The position numbers were made by a program, and so were the translations under genes. From the NCBI RefSeq assembly GCF_030128875.1, contig NZ_CP124620.1, positions 806,001-870,000 of the forward strand: a stretch of DNA of 64,000 bases, given 5' to 3'. Positions 47,306-55,954 of this stretch are shown here, one piece after another. The notes beneath the pieces are model-generated. The model did no database searches and was not told the DNA's origin. It saw nothing but the letters and a program-made list of their open reading frames with translations. This DNA comes from Stenotrophomonas sp. BIO128-Bstrain. GTDB lineage: Bacteria; Pseudomonadota; Gammaproteobacteria; Xanthomonadales; Xanthomonadaceae. Numbering within the stretch: the first letter of the stretch is position 1; the number at the start of each line of letters is the position of its first letter.

Positions 47306-48454
47306 ATGAACCAGCCCGTGCCTTCGCCGTTTACCGAACAAGCCGTCCCGCAGTGGAAACGCGCCGTACTCAAAGTGGGCAGCAGCCTGCTGGCCGCTGA
47401 CGGCGGCGGCCTCTCGCCACGCCACGCGCTGGGCCTGGCCCAGTTCGTCTCGGCCAACGTATTGGCTGGGCGCGAGGTGGTGATCGTATCCTCCGGCGCG
47501 GTTGCGGCCGGCCGGGCAATCGTGCCGCGCGCGCTGGAAGCCGGCGCGGCGATGGCAGCGCGGCAGGCGCTCGCCGCGCTGGGCCAGGCACAGCTGATCG
47601 GGCTCTGGCAGCGCTTTTTCGAACGCCCGGTGGCGCAGGTGCTGCTGACCCATGATGACCTGCGCAATCGCCGCCGTTACCTCAACGCCCGCGCCACGCT
47701 CAACGAGCTGTTGCGGTTGGGCGCGCTGCCGGTTGTCAACGAGAACGACACCGTCTCGGTGGATGAGCTCAAGCTCGGCGACAACGACAATCTGGCCGCG
47801 ACCGTCGCTGCGCTGATCGACGCCGACGTGCTGTTCATCGCCACCGACATCGACGGCCTGTACAGCGCCGATCCGCGGCGTGATCCACAGGCGCGGCCGA
47901 TCCATGACGTGCCCGAGTTGACCGTGGAGGTCCTGGCGATGGCCGGCGGCGCCGGCAGTGGCGCCGGTACCGGTGGCATGCATACCAAGCTGGAAGCCGC
48001 GGCCAAGGCCGGGCGGGTGGGCATCGAGACCTGCCTGTTCAACGGGCGTAGTGCCGAGGTGGTGCGTGCGCTCAGCCAGGGGCGGTTGTTCGGCACCCGC
48101 ATCCATGCCGCGCAGACCCGGGTGGCCGCGCGCAAGTACTGGCTGCGGCACGCGCCGCTGGAGCCGGGCGCGATCCTGATCGATGCCGGCGCAGCCGATG
48201 CGCTGCGCGGCAAGGGCGCTTCGCTGCTGCCTGGCGGGGTGCTGGGCGCCGAGGGCGACTTCCGCCGCGGCGACATGGTCGAGATCCGGCAGCGCCTTGA
48301 TAGTGGGGAGATCTGCCTGGCGCGCGGCGTCAGCCAGTATTCGGCCAGCGACATCCGCCGCCTCGCCGGGCGCCACTCGCGCGACATCGAAAGCGTGCTG
48401 GGCTACAACTACGGTGGCAATGTCATCCACCGCGACGATCTGGTGTTGCTGTAA
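47306..48454 (+). CDS. proB: Glutamate 5-kinase
   Basis: 382 residues. First enzyme of proline synthesis, phosphorylating glutamate. Amino-acid-kinase domain (about 15-265): VLKVGSSLLA, IVSSGAVAAG, VNENDTVSVDELKLGDND and GGMHTKLEAA. C-terminal PUA domain (about 285-375) with GALL-type start PGAILIDAGAADALRGKG and SLLPGGVLGAEGDFRRGDMV. Proline feedback acts on the kinase domain in the family. A REP pair separates it from proA. Confidence 0.96.
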   Translation: MNQPVPSPFTEQAVPQWKRAVLKVGSSLLAADGGGLSPRHALGLAQFVSANVLAGREVVIVSSGAVAAGRAIVPRALEAGAAMAARQALAALGQAQLIGLWQRFFERPVAQVLLTHDDLRNRRRYLNARATLNELLRLGALPVVNENDTVSVDELKLGDNDNLAATVAALIDADVLFIATDIDGLYSADPRRDPQARPIHDVPELTVEVLAMAGGAGSGAGTGGMHTKLEAAAKAGRVGIETCLFNGRSAEVVRALSQGRLFGTRIHAAQTRVAARKYWLRHAPLEPGAILIDAGAADALRGKGASLLPGGVLGAEGDFRRGDMVEIRQRLDSGEICLARGVSQYSASDIRRLAGRHSRDIESVLGYNYGGNVIHRDDLVLL

Positions 48455-48472
48455 AGCGTAAGAACATCCACG

Positions 48473-48547
48473 GTAGAGCCACGCCATGCGTGGCTGCGCA
48501 ACCTGGGTCCGTTCGACATCCCCCAGCCACGCATGGCGTGGCCCTAC
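48473..48547. repeat. Inverted pair of GTAG-type REPs between proB and proA
   Basis: Same stem family as the pair at 40081 (GAGCCACGCCATGCGTGGC and inverse), separated by a 31-base spacer. The last copy reads GGCCCTAC instead of GGCTCTAC. Confidence 0.88.
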
Positions 48548-48569
48548 CGTTTTTTCCGAGGATATTGAG

Positions 48570-49832
48570 ATGGTCGCCAGCTCCACCACCGACATCCGCA
48601 GCCAGGCGCTGGCCTGCCGGGACGCTGCCCGGCAGCTGGCGCAGTTGTCTGCGTCGGCCAAGGCCGATCTGCTCGACGCGATGGCCGCCGCGCTGGAAGC
48701 CGATACCGATGCGATTCTCGCGGCCAACGCACGCGATCTTGCGGCGGCGACGGAAAAGGGCATCGGCACCGCGATGCTGGACCGCCTGGCACTGAACCCG
48801 CAGCGTCTGGCCGGTATCGCCGCCGCGCTGCGCGAGGTCGCTGCGTTGCCCGATCCCGTCGGGCAGGTGACCCGCGATGACGTGCGTCCCAATGGCATCC
48901 GGGTGCAGAAAGTGCGCGTGCCGCTGGGCGTCATCGCGATGATCTACGAAGCGCGCCCGAACGTGACCGCCGACGCCGCCGCGCTGTGCATCAAGGCCGG
49001 CAACGGCGTGATCCTGCGCGGTGGCTCGGAGGCGATCCACTCCAACACTGCCATTGCCGCCTCGCTCAAGCGCGCGCTGCGCGAGGCGGGCGTCGCCGAT
49101 GCCGCATTGACCCTGGTGGAGGATCTGCGCCGCGAGACCATGCTTGCCCTGCTGCAGCTCAACGATGTGATCGATCTGGCGATTCCGCGCGGTGGGGAAG
49201 GCCTGATCCGCTTCGTGGCCGAGCATGCCCGTGTGCCGGTGATCAAGCACTACAAGGGTGTCTGCCATCTGTACGTGGACCGCGCCGCCGACCCCGCGCT
49301 TGCGCTGCGCCTGCTGGTGGACGGCAAATGCAGTCGACCCTCGGCCTGCAACTCGCTGGAGACGCTTCTGGTCCATGCCGACCTTGCGCCGCGCTTCCTG
49401 CCGCTGGCCGCGCAGGCACTGGCCGAGCGCGGCGTGCGGGTGCGCGCCGACACGGTGGCGCGGCAGTGGCTGCCCGATGCCGAGCCGGCCAGCGAGGAGG
49501 ATTACGCCGCCGAGTATCTGGATCTGATCATCGCCGTGCGCGTGGTCGATGACCTCGAGCAGGCACTGATGCATATCCAGCAGTACAGCTCGGACCATAC
49601 CGAAGTGATTGCCACGGAAGACGCCGCGGCAGCCGAGCACTTCGTGCATGCGCTGCGCTCGGCGGTGGTGATGGTCAACGCCTCTTCGCGCTTCTCCGAC
49701 GGGGGCGAGCTGGGCCTGGGTGCGGAGATCGGCATCTCCACCACCCGCCTGCACGCCTATGGCCCGATGGGGCTGGAGGCGCTCACCGTCGAACGCTTCG
49801 TCGTCCGCGGCGAAGGCCAGACGCGCGCGTGA
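48570..49832 (+). CDS. proA: Gamma-glutamyl phosphate reductase
   Basis: 420 residues from ATG 48570 with GAGGA upstream. Aldehyde-dehydrogenase-like fold: [20 protein letters not shown] (about 107-126), [23 protein letters not shown] and the catalytic Cys in [17 protein letters not shown] (about 255-271). It reduces glutamyl phosphate to the semialdehyde that cyclises toward proline. Forms the ProB-ProA pair of the pathway; proC is not here. Confidence 0.96.
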   Translation: MVASSTTDIRSQALACRDAARQLAQLSASAKADLLDAMAAALEADTDAILAANARDLAAATEKGIGTAMLDRLALNPQRLAGIAAALREVAALPDPVGQVTRDDVRPNGIRVQKVRVPLGVIAMIYEARPNVTADAAALCIKAGNGVILRGGSEAIHSNTAIAASLKRALREAGVADAALTLVEDLRRETMLALLQLNDVIDLAIPRGGEGLIRFVAEHARVPVIKHYKGVCHLYVDRAADPALALRLLVDGKCSRPSACNSLETLLVHADLAPRFLPLAAQALAERGVRVRADTVARQWLPDAEPASEEDYAAEYLDLIIAVRVVDDLEQALMHIQQYSSDHTEVIATEDAAAAEHFVHALRSAVVMVNASSRFSDGGELGLGAEIGISTTRLHAYGPMGLEALTVERFVVRGEGQTRA

Positions 49833-49836
49833 CCCG

Positions 49837-49906
49837 GTAGAGCCGGCCGCTGGCCGGCTCCTTCGCATCCTGGCAATCCGTGGCGCCGGCCAGCGGCCGG
49901 CACTAC
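49837..49906. repeat. Inverted pair of GTAG-type REPs after proA
   Basis: GTAGAGCCGGCCGCTGGCCG and its inverse ending at 49906, in the 96-base gap between convergent proA and pgaD. It could double as a transcription end signal. Confidence 0.88.
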
Positions 49907-49928
49907 CGGTCGGCCAACACCCGCGCGA

Positions 49929-50414
49929 TTACCGGTATGCGACCGCCAATGCCCCCGCGGTGACCCGTACCGGCCGCGCGTGCTCGTCCATGTGCAGCGT
50001 CACCGACTTGCCATCGGCCAGCGACGCGGCCACGGCCACACTCGCGCCGAGGTCATGCGCCATCTCCTCGCGGGTGACATCGTCATGCGGCAGCCGGCGC
50101 TCCTTGCCGGTGAACCGCATGCGGTTGTACTCGGCCCAGGCGATCAGCAGCGCCGCGCAGCACACCAGCATCACCGGCAGCGCGATCACCACGAACGGAT
50201 CGACCGTCTGCTTCTGTTCGTACAGCTGCGCCCATGCCATCCGCCCGCCGAGCAGCCACGAGATCAGCGTTACCAGCGGTGCCCACAGGTAGAAGTAGAA
50301 CGCCCAGAAGGCGATGGTCACAAAGCCCCAGGCGGTGCGCTGCAGGCGCGGTTGCTGGCGCGGTTTCTGGATCAGCCGCGAATCGAAGCGGCGGGTGGAT
50401 TTGACGGTGTTCAT
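49929..50414 (-). CDS. pgaD: Poly-beta-1,6-N-acetylglucosamine synthesis protein PgaD
   Basis: 161 residues. Two transmembrane segments (about 30-55 and 75-97) separated by a short loop match PgaD/HmsS. The protein forms the inner-membrane synthase with PgaC and binds c-di-GMP between them in E. coli. Sequence conservation in this family is weak, so the call relies on topology, the N-terminal basic region and position as last gene of pgaABCD. Overlaps pgaC by four bases. Confidence 0.88.
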   Translation of the reverse strand: MNTVKSTRRFDSRLIQKPRQQPRLQRTAWGFVTIAFWAFYFYLWAPLVTLISWLLGGRMAWAQLYEQKQTVDPFVVIALPVMLVCCAALLIAWAEYNRMRFTGKERRLPHDDVTREEMAHDLGASVAVAASLADGKSVTLHMDEHARPVRVTAGALAVAYR

Positions 50415-51658
50415 CGGATACCCCGGTCAGGACTGACCCAGACCGCGCGCTTGCCACGACGTTTGAACAACGTCTTGGGGAACGCCACCAGGGTCGTGAA
50501 CAGACTGATGAGCCAGTACGCCATCGGGTACCAGATCACCCAGAAGTAGTTACGTCCAATATGCGTTTCGTAACGGCGGTCGATGATCAGGCTGCTGGCG
50601 AACTGCATCAGGCAGACCAGGGCCAGGATCACGCCATGCCACTGCGGCAGCAGCGTGGCGATGTACAGCTCCGGCGGCAGCACCATGAACTTGCCCACCG
50701 CCCACAGCACGATGATCGCCAGCATCGTGTAGGCCCACAGCACGCTGAGGATGTACTCCAGCAGCACGCCCCACATGCGGCGCTTGCGCCAGTGGAACAG
50801 CGAGCCGCCATGCCGCAGCAGCACCTCCACACCGCCCTGGGCCCAGCGCAGGCGCTGCCGCCACAGCCCTTTCAAGGTTTCCGGCATCAGGATGAAGCAC
50901 AGCGCATTGGGCTCGTAACGGATGTCCCAATGGTCCAGCTGCAGGCGCCAGCTGATGTCGATGTCCTCGGTCACCATGTCATCGGACCAGTAACCGATCC
51001 GGTGAAGGGCCGTGCGACGGAACGCGGCGATCACCCCGGAGATGGTGAAGATGCGCCCGTACACCCGCTGCGCCCGCTTGATCATGCCGATGATCGAGGA
51101 GAACTCGGCCACCTGCAGCCGGCCCAGCAGGGTGGAGCGGTTGCGGATGCGCGGGTTGCCGGTGACCGCGCCCACGCGCGGGCCCGAGGTCAGGTGCCAC
51201 ACCATCCAGTGCGTGGCGTACTCCTCCAGCATCGCATCGCCATCGATGCATACCAGGAACTCCGAACGTGCCGCCAGCGCGCCCATGCGCAGCGCATTGG
51301 CCTTGCCCAGGTTGCGGTCCAGGTGCACCACCCGCAGCCGCGGGTGCAGGGCGGCCAGGGCATCCAGCCGCGCGCCGGTATCGTCGCTGCTGCCATCGTT
51401 GATGGCGATGACTTCGAAATCCGGGTAATTCTGCTTGAGCGCCGAGCCAATCGTGTCGTCCAGATTCTCCGCTTCGTTGTGGCAGGGGATCAGGATCGAG
51501 GCGAACGGATAGACATCCATCGGCGGCGGGTCATCACGGTCACGGGCCTTTCGCTCGCGCCGGAAGAAGTAATACAGGCCGCCGGACATCCAGAAGAACG
51601 CCATCACCATCGGGTAGAAGAAGGCGAACTGGAACAGCGCGTAGAGAAGAGGATGCAT
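50411..51658 (-). CDS. pgaC: Poly-beta-1,6-N-acetylglucosamine synthase PgaC
   Basis: 415 residues from ATG 51658, which has GTGAGG five bases upstream; longer frames are open but lack a start signal. Family 2 glycosyltransferase: N-terminal membrane segment, SILIPCHNEAENLDDTI, INDGSSDDT, CIDGDAML, TEDIDISW and QRLRWAQGG (the processive D, DxD, TED, QxxRW set), then C-terminal membrane helices (about 295-390). It polymerises UDP-GlcNAc into the biofilm polymer and exports it across the inner membrane. Confidence 0.95.
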   Translation of the reverse strand: MHPLLYALFQFAFFYPMVMAFFWMSGGLYYFFRRERKARDRDDPPPMDVYPFASILIPCHNEAENLDDTIGSALKQNYPDFEVIAINDGSSDDTGARLDALAALHPRLRVVHLDRNLGKANALRMGALAARSEFLVCIDGDAMLEEYATHWMVWHLTSGPRVGAVTGNPRIRNRSTLLGRLQVAEFSSIIGMIKRAQRVYGRIFTISGVIAAFRRTALHRIGYWSDDMVTEDIDISWRLQLDHWDIRYEPNALCFILMPETLKGLWRQRLRWAQGGVEVLLRHGGSLFHWRKRRMWGVLLEYILSVLWAYTMLAIIVLWAVGKFMVLPPELYIATLLPQWHGVILALVCLMQFASSLIIDRRYETHIGRNYFWVIWYPMAYWLISLFTTLVAFPKTLFKRRGKRAVWVSPDRGIR

Positions 51659-51665
51659 GGCGACC

Positions 51666-53570
51666 TCACTTTTCCTCGTACGGGAAGCTGCGGGCCGACA
51701 TGGCCGCGCGGGCGTCATACGTGGAGGGACGTCCGGCGATGAAATCATCCGGATACCAGGCGAAATGACGCACGCCCTGCGCCTGTAGACGACGGATCTG
51801 CGCGCGCAGGCGGTCGCCGGGGATCGGCTTGCCGGTGCGCCAGTCCAGCGTCTGCAGCTCGAACATCGTCTGCGACAACTGCGGATCGTGCTGCTTCACC
51901 GCCACCACCAGCCGGTCCAGCCAGCGTTCCGGGCTGCGGCTGCCTTCCATCCACGGCATCGCCATCAGGGCGGTGTGGTCGTAGGCCTTGTTGAACAGGT
52001 CCAGGCGCTGGGCGAACCAGCTGGCGCTCTGCGGTTCCAGCACCGGCTGGGCATACAGGTTGCGCACGGTCCCCAGCTTCGGCCGCCAGCGTTGCGCGGC
52101 GTTGCGCAGCTCCAGGGTGAAGTCGATCAGCGCCTGTGTACGTGCGCCATCCTCGCCTTCGGGCGGCAACTGGGTCAGCTCGGTGTCGCGCAGGTAGGCG
52201 TCATCGTGGAAGAGCAGCCCCTCGAAGTAGGAGTTGATCGCCAGGTCTTCGTAGATGTCATCGATGATCCTGCGGACCTGCGGCCGGGTGAAGTCCAGCC
52301 GGAAGATGCCGTCGCTTTCCGGGCTCTCGATGGCCAGGGCTTTGCGGATGGCCGGGTCCTTGAGCTCGTAACCCAGCACCGGCAGCCACGCGAACACCTT
52401 CACCCCGGCGCGGGTCTTGAGCTGCCACGCCACGCGGTTGAACAGGTCCGCACGCATCGGCAGATGCCGGTTGGGGAAGTACAGCGCATCGGCCGAGCCA
52501 TTGCCGTCCGGATCGGCGAAGGCCTGCAGGAACACGTGGGTCGGGCCGATCTTCTTGACCCGGTCGATCAGCGCATCCAGGTTCTTGCCCTGTTGCAACG
52601 GGTCGGCATCGTAGACGGCATCCAGGTCGATCTGCAGCGCACGCATGCCATCGCGTTCCACATCCCGGCGCAGTTCGTAGGCCAACTGCACCACGGTCGG
52701 GTTGTTGGTCACCAGCAGGCGCGCCAGGCCATGCAGATCGGGTTTGACCGGCGTGCTGCGCCCTTCCAGGTCGAACGACACCGGCATGCCCAACTGCTCG
52801 GCGATATCGTTGCTCAACGCGTTGTAGGCGGCGTACGGCCAAACGATCGCCTTCGGGCTGACCCCGACATTGCGCTCGATACGCTCCACGCTGCGGCCCA
52901 GGTCGGCGCGCAGGCGGGCTTCGTACTCGGCCGCGGTTTCATAGGTCTTGCGGGTCGGGTCGTAGATGCGCGTGATCACCGCCGGCGTGGAGTTGCCCTG
53001 CGGGTTGGACTGCACGCCATGGTGCAGGTTGTCAGTGTGGCTGGCCAGTTCGATCAGCCCGCTCTTCTGCATCTCACGCAGCTGCGCCCAGGTCAGGAAA
53101 TCATCGCGGGTGAACGGGCGGTAGCCGTAATCGATCTGGCGCCCGGCCGGCATGTCCACGTAATCGGTGATCACGGCGACCAGCGCCGGATAGTTGTAGG
53201 CGCGCAGCAACGGGAAGACCTTGCTGTACACACTGCGCAGGCCGTCATCGAAGGTCAGCAGCACCGGCTTGGGCGGCAGCGGCGTGCCGCCCTGCGAGGC
53301 GGTGATCAGCTGCGACAGCGAGACCGGGTGATACCCGTGCGCGGACAACCAGTCCAGGTGCGCGGCGAAGTTCTGCGTGCTGACGGCATACGCATCCGGG
53401 TCGCCACGTTCGGCCACCTCATCGCGGATGTCGTGGTAGCTGAGCACCAGCAGCCCGTTATCGGCCGCATCAAGCACGGCCGGTCGTTGCTGGGCCTGGG
53501 CCGGCAGCACGACGGTGAGCAGGGCCAGCAACAGCCAGTGGGTCCAGCGTTTCAAGTCCATGTGCCGCAT
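51666..53570 (-). CDS. pgaB: Poly-beta-1,6-N-acetylglucosamine N-deacetylase PgaB
   Basis: 634 residues from ATG 53570 (GGGGAG upstream). The N-terminal CE4 deacetylase domain (about 40-285) shows VLSYHDIRDE, LLTFDDGLRSVYSKVFPLL and IELASHTDNLHHG with the metal ligands. The C-terminal hydrolase-like domain (about 300-620) shows LQAFADPDGNG, LFHDDAYL and MAMPWMEG. PgaB partly deacetylates the polymer in the periplasm for export by PgaA. The signal peptide ends LPAQAQQ without a Cys, so unlike E. coli PgaB it does not look like a lipoprotein. Confidence 0.95.
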   Translation of the reverse strand: MRHMDLKRWTHWLLLALLTVVLPAQAQQRPAVLDAADNGLLVLSYHDIRDEVAERGDPDAYAVSTQNFAAHLDWLSAHGYHPVSLSQLITASQGGTPLPPKPVLLTFDDGLRSVYSKVFPLLRAYNYPALVAVITDYVDMPAGRQIDYGYRPFTRDDFLTWAQLREMQKSGLIELASHTDNLHHGVQSNPQGNSTPAVITRIYDPTRKTYETAAEYEARLRADLGRSVERIERNVGVSPKAIVWPYAAYNALSNDIAEQLGMPVSFDLEGRSTPVKPDLHGLARLLVTNNPTVVQLAYELRRDVERDGMRALQIDLDAVYDADPLQQGKNLDALIDRVKKIGPTHVFLQAFADPDGNGSADALYFPNRHLPMRADLFNRVAWQLKTRAGVKVFAWLPVLGYELKDPAIRKALAIESPESDGIFRLDFTRPQVRRIIDDIYEDLAINSYFEGLLFHDDAYLRDTELTQLPPEGEDGARTQALIDFTLELRNAAQRWRPKLGTVRNLYAQPVLEPQSASWFAQRLDLFNKAYDHTALMAMPWMEGSRSPERWLDRLVVAVKQHDPQLSQTMFELQTLDWRTGKPIPGDRLRAQIRRLQAQGVRHFAWYPDDFIAGRPSTYDARAAMSARSFPYEEK

Positions 53571-53571
53571 G

Positions 53572-55608
53572 TCATTCTCCCCACCGCAGGCCGGCATCCA
53601 GGCCGATGTGTCGTTCACGCTGCCCGTCATAGACCGGTCGCGACCAGCTGATGCCGTACTCGAAAATGCGCCCTTCGCCGAGCTGCCATTCGTGGCGGTA
53701 CTCCGCCGAGGGCACGATCGCGCTGCCATAGCCCTGCTGCCAGTACTGGCCCACCGAGACCGTCAGGCGATGCCGGAAGTGGCGTTCGTAGTGGCGCCAC
53801 AGCTGCTGGTCCACGCGCAGGCCGATTTCCACCGAGTGATCCTCGGACGGATTGAAGTAGGGCACGTCGTCGCGGCTGCCGCGGCTGGCGTACAGGCTGC
53901 CAAGGCCGTCCAGGAACACGGTGGGCCGCGTCATCAGGCGCTGCTCGATGGCGGTGCTGACGGTATCGCGGCGGTTGCCGTCGTCGTAACGGAACTGGCT
54001 GGCGCCCAGGCTCCAGTGGGTACGTTCATCGCGACGATAGTCCGCCGCCAGGGCGATGCTGTCGGCGGTGATGCCCGAGACACGTGCCTGCATCGAGGCA
54101 TCCGGATCGTTGCGTGCGGCCGTGATGCCGGCATGCCATTGATCGCTGAACTGCCAGCCGAACCCGGCGCTGAGGCCGGTATCGCCGATGTGGTCATTGG
54201 CGCGGTTGACGAAGGCTTCGGCATCGGCGTGCCCGTAGCGATAGCGCGTGCCCACGCCGACCCGCAGCGGGTCGATGGTCTGGTCCTGGAAATCCACGCT
54301 GCGCCGGTCGGCGAAGGCGACCAGCCGCCAGCGGTCGTCCAGGACCGGCGACTGCACTTCCACGCCGTAACGGCCGTCGTCGTTGCCCAGCGGTGAGGCT
54401 CCGCCACCGCCGGAGCTGCGGCCGCCTTCGGCGTAGGCATGCCATTGCCAGCCGCGATGCGCACGCCAGCTGCGGTCCATGCGCTGCACGGAAGGCTGGT
54501 TGGGGTAGGCGGCAAGCAGGGTGTCGTGGAGGGGGCGCGCCAGGTCATCGCGCTGGATCTGCACGTAGGCGTCGTACTGGCCCAGCCGCGCCGGGACGTC
54601 ACGCGGGTCCAGCGTGTTGGCCATGCTGTAGCGCTCCAGCGCCCGGCGTGGCCAGCCGCGCATCAGGTAGATGTTGCCCAGCGAAGACTGCGTGCCGGTG
54701 TTGCCCGGCCCGATCTCGACCATCTTCTCCAGGTCATGCTGGGCGGTGGGCAGATCGCCGCTGTAAGCGCGCACCATGGCCAGGTTGAGATCGGCCTCGT
54801 AGCGCGGCCAGTTTGCATACGGCGCTTTGGCACCGTTTGCCCAGCGCCAGGCCGGCTCATCGGCCTGCCACTTCTTCAGCAGGGCGATGGCAGTATCAGC
54901 CTGCTCGTCTTCCAGATAGGCGTAGGCCAGTTCCGACCGCGCCTGCGGCAGCGACGGATCGGCCTTGAGCGCCGCTTCCAGTACCGGGATCGCCTCGGCG
55001 GGATGCTGGGTGGCCATCAGCGAATCGCCAACGGCGGCCAGCAGGTAATTGGGAACGGGGTGCCCCTCGGCGAGCAGGCTGCGGTACTCATCGCGTACCT
55101 GTGCATGGCGGCCCAGCCGGTTGAGCAGGATCAGGCGGTCGTAGCGGATTCTCAGCGGGGCCTGCTGCACGGTGGTGCCGTCGCGCTCGAGGTACTGCTG
55201 CATCTGCACCAGGGCCGCATCGGCTTCATCCAGGCGGGTGTCCTCGCTGGGGCCGTAGGCCAGGCTCCAGCCCACGAGTTTGGCCAGGTAATTGCCTTCC
55301 AGCCGTTCTTTCTGGGCGGCATCGAACAGGTCCGGTCGTGCCAGGTACAGCTGCCAGGCGCGGTGCGCGTTGCCGATGTCGGACAGGGTCAGCACCTGCA
55401 GCCGATACAGCAGTTCGTCGTCGGGCGATTGCACCCGGGCCCGCTCGATCGCGGCCAGCGCATCCAGCCAACGGGCCTGGTCACGGTAGTGGCCGATCTC
55501 GGCCAACGCATCCGCCCGCGGGTCGGCGGCTGCCGGAGCCGGAGCGGAGAAAGCGAGTGCGGCGCATGCCAGGCCGACGCTGAGCGCCAGCGGCCGATGG
55601 TCGTACAT
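53572..55608 (-). CDS. pgaA: Outer membrane PGA export porin PgaA
   Basis: 678 residues from ATG 55608, with AAGGGGGG upstream. Signal peptide (VGLACAALAFSAPAPAAA), then periplasmic TPR repeats (about 40-385, for example LPQARSELAYAYLEDEQADTA and LGNIYLMRGWPRRALERYS), then a C-terminal 16-strand-type beta barrel with alternating aromatic strands ending in GLDAGLRWGE. It exports the deacetylated polymer. First gene of pgaABCD; a CRP/Clp-type site lies upstream. Confidence 0.94.
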   Translation of the reverse strand: MYDHRPLALSVGLACAALAFSAPAPAAADPRADALAEIGHYRDQARWLDALAAIERARVQSPDDELLYRLQVLTLSDIGNAHRAWQLYLARPDLFDAAQKERLEGNYLAKLVGWSLAYGPSEDTRLDEADAALVQMQQYLERDGTTVQQAPLRIRYDRLILLNRLGRHAQVRDEYRSLLAEGHPVPNYLLAAVGDSLMATQHPAEAIPVLEAALKADPSLPQARSELAYAYLEDEQADTAIALLKKWQADEPAWRWANGAKAPYANWPRYEADLNLAMVRAYSGDLPTAQHDLEKMVEIGPGNTGTQSSLGNIYLMRGWPRRALERYSMANTLDPRDVPARLGQYDAYVQIQRDDLARPLHDTLLAAYPNQPSVQRMDRSWRAHRGWQWHAYAEGGRSSGGGGASPLGNDDGRYGVEVQSPVLDDRWRLVAFADRRSVDFQDQTIDPLRVGVGTRYRYGHADAEAFVNRANDHIGDTGLSAGFGWQFSDQWHAGITAARNDPDASMQARVSGITADSIALAADYRRDERTHWSLGASQFRYDDGNRRDTVSTAIEQRLMTRPTVFLDGLGSLYASRGSRDDVPYFNPSEDHSVEIGLRVDQQLWRHYERHFRHRLTVSVGQYWQQGYGSAIVPSAEYRHEWQLGEGRIFEYGISWSRPVYDGQRERHIGLDAGLRWGE

Positions 55609-55654
55609 GGAACCCCCCTTGGAGCGTCCTTTCAAAAGTGCGTAGCGTCAAAAG

Positions 55655-55670
55655 TGTGACGCACATCACA
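55655..55670. promoter_or_regulatory. CRP/Clp-type binding site upstream of pgaA
   Basis: TGTGA-CGCACA-TCACA is a perfect match to the TGTGA-N6-TCACA consensus shared by CRP and xanthomonad Clp. It is centred about 55 bases before the pgaA start codon. Two direct CAAAAGTG repeats (55633-55640 and 55649-55656) lie beside it. Confidence 0.7.
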
Positions 55671-55954
55671 TGCCAATCGTGCCTGACTGCGCAGTTGTTG
55701 CCAAATCGTGAAGACGCGGGTACGACCGATCAGCCCCCGGGTGGAACCCGGAGGGGAGAGGCAAGTCATTGAATTGCTACACGTTCAACCCATGTCGCCG
55801 GCATGGAAAGCGCACTCCATCGCGATGAAGCTGTTCAGCCGGCTGGCGGCGCCAGCGGCTCCGAACACTGCCCGGTGCAGCACACCGGGTCAGTTAGCGA
55901 CACGCTACGTCAGCAGTTGCGCACAACGCGTGTAGATGGACGCGCCAGCGGCGC
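55671..55954. other. Intergenic region between pgaA and the MFS gene
   Basis: No gene is recognised in this stretch. It contains two perfect small hairpins: CCGGGT-GGA-ACCCGG at 55737-55751 and CCCGGTG-CAGCA-CACCGGG at 55871-55889, neither followed by a T-run. A 75-codon frame exists but has no coding signature. Confidence 0.6.

Noticed and set aside
47032..49832. yciI-proB-proA as part of the arginine operon
   Set aside because: A strong terminator with a five-T run directly follows argH, so a separate transcription unit is more likely.
55708..55935. 75-codon plus-strand ORF in the pgaA-MFS gap
   Set aside because: No ribosome binding site, no family resemblance, and it spans two hairpins.
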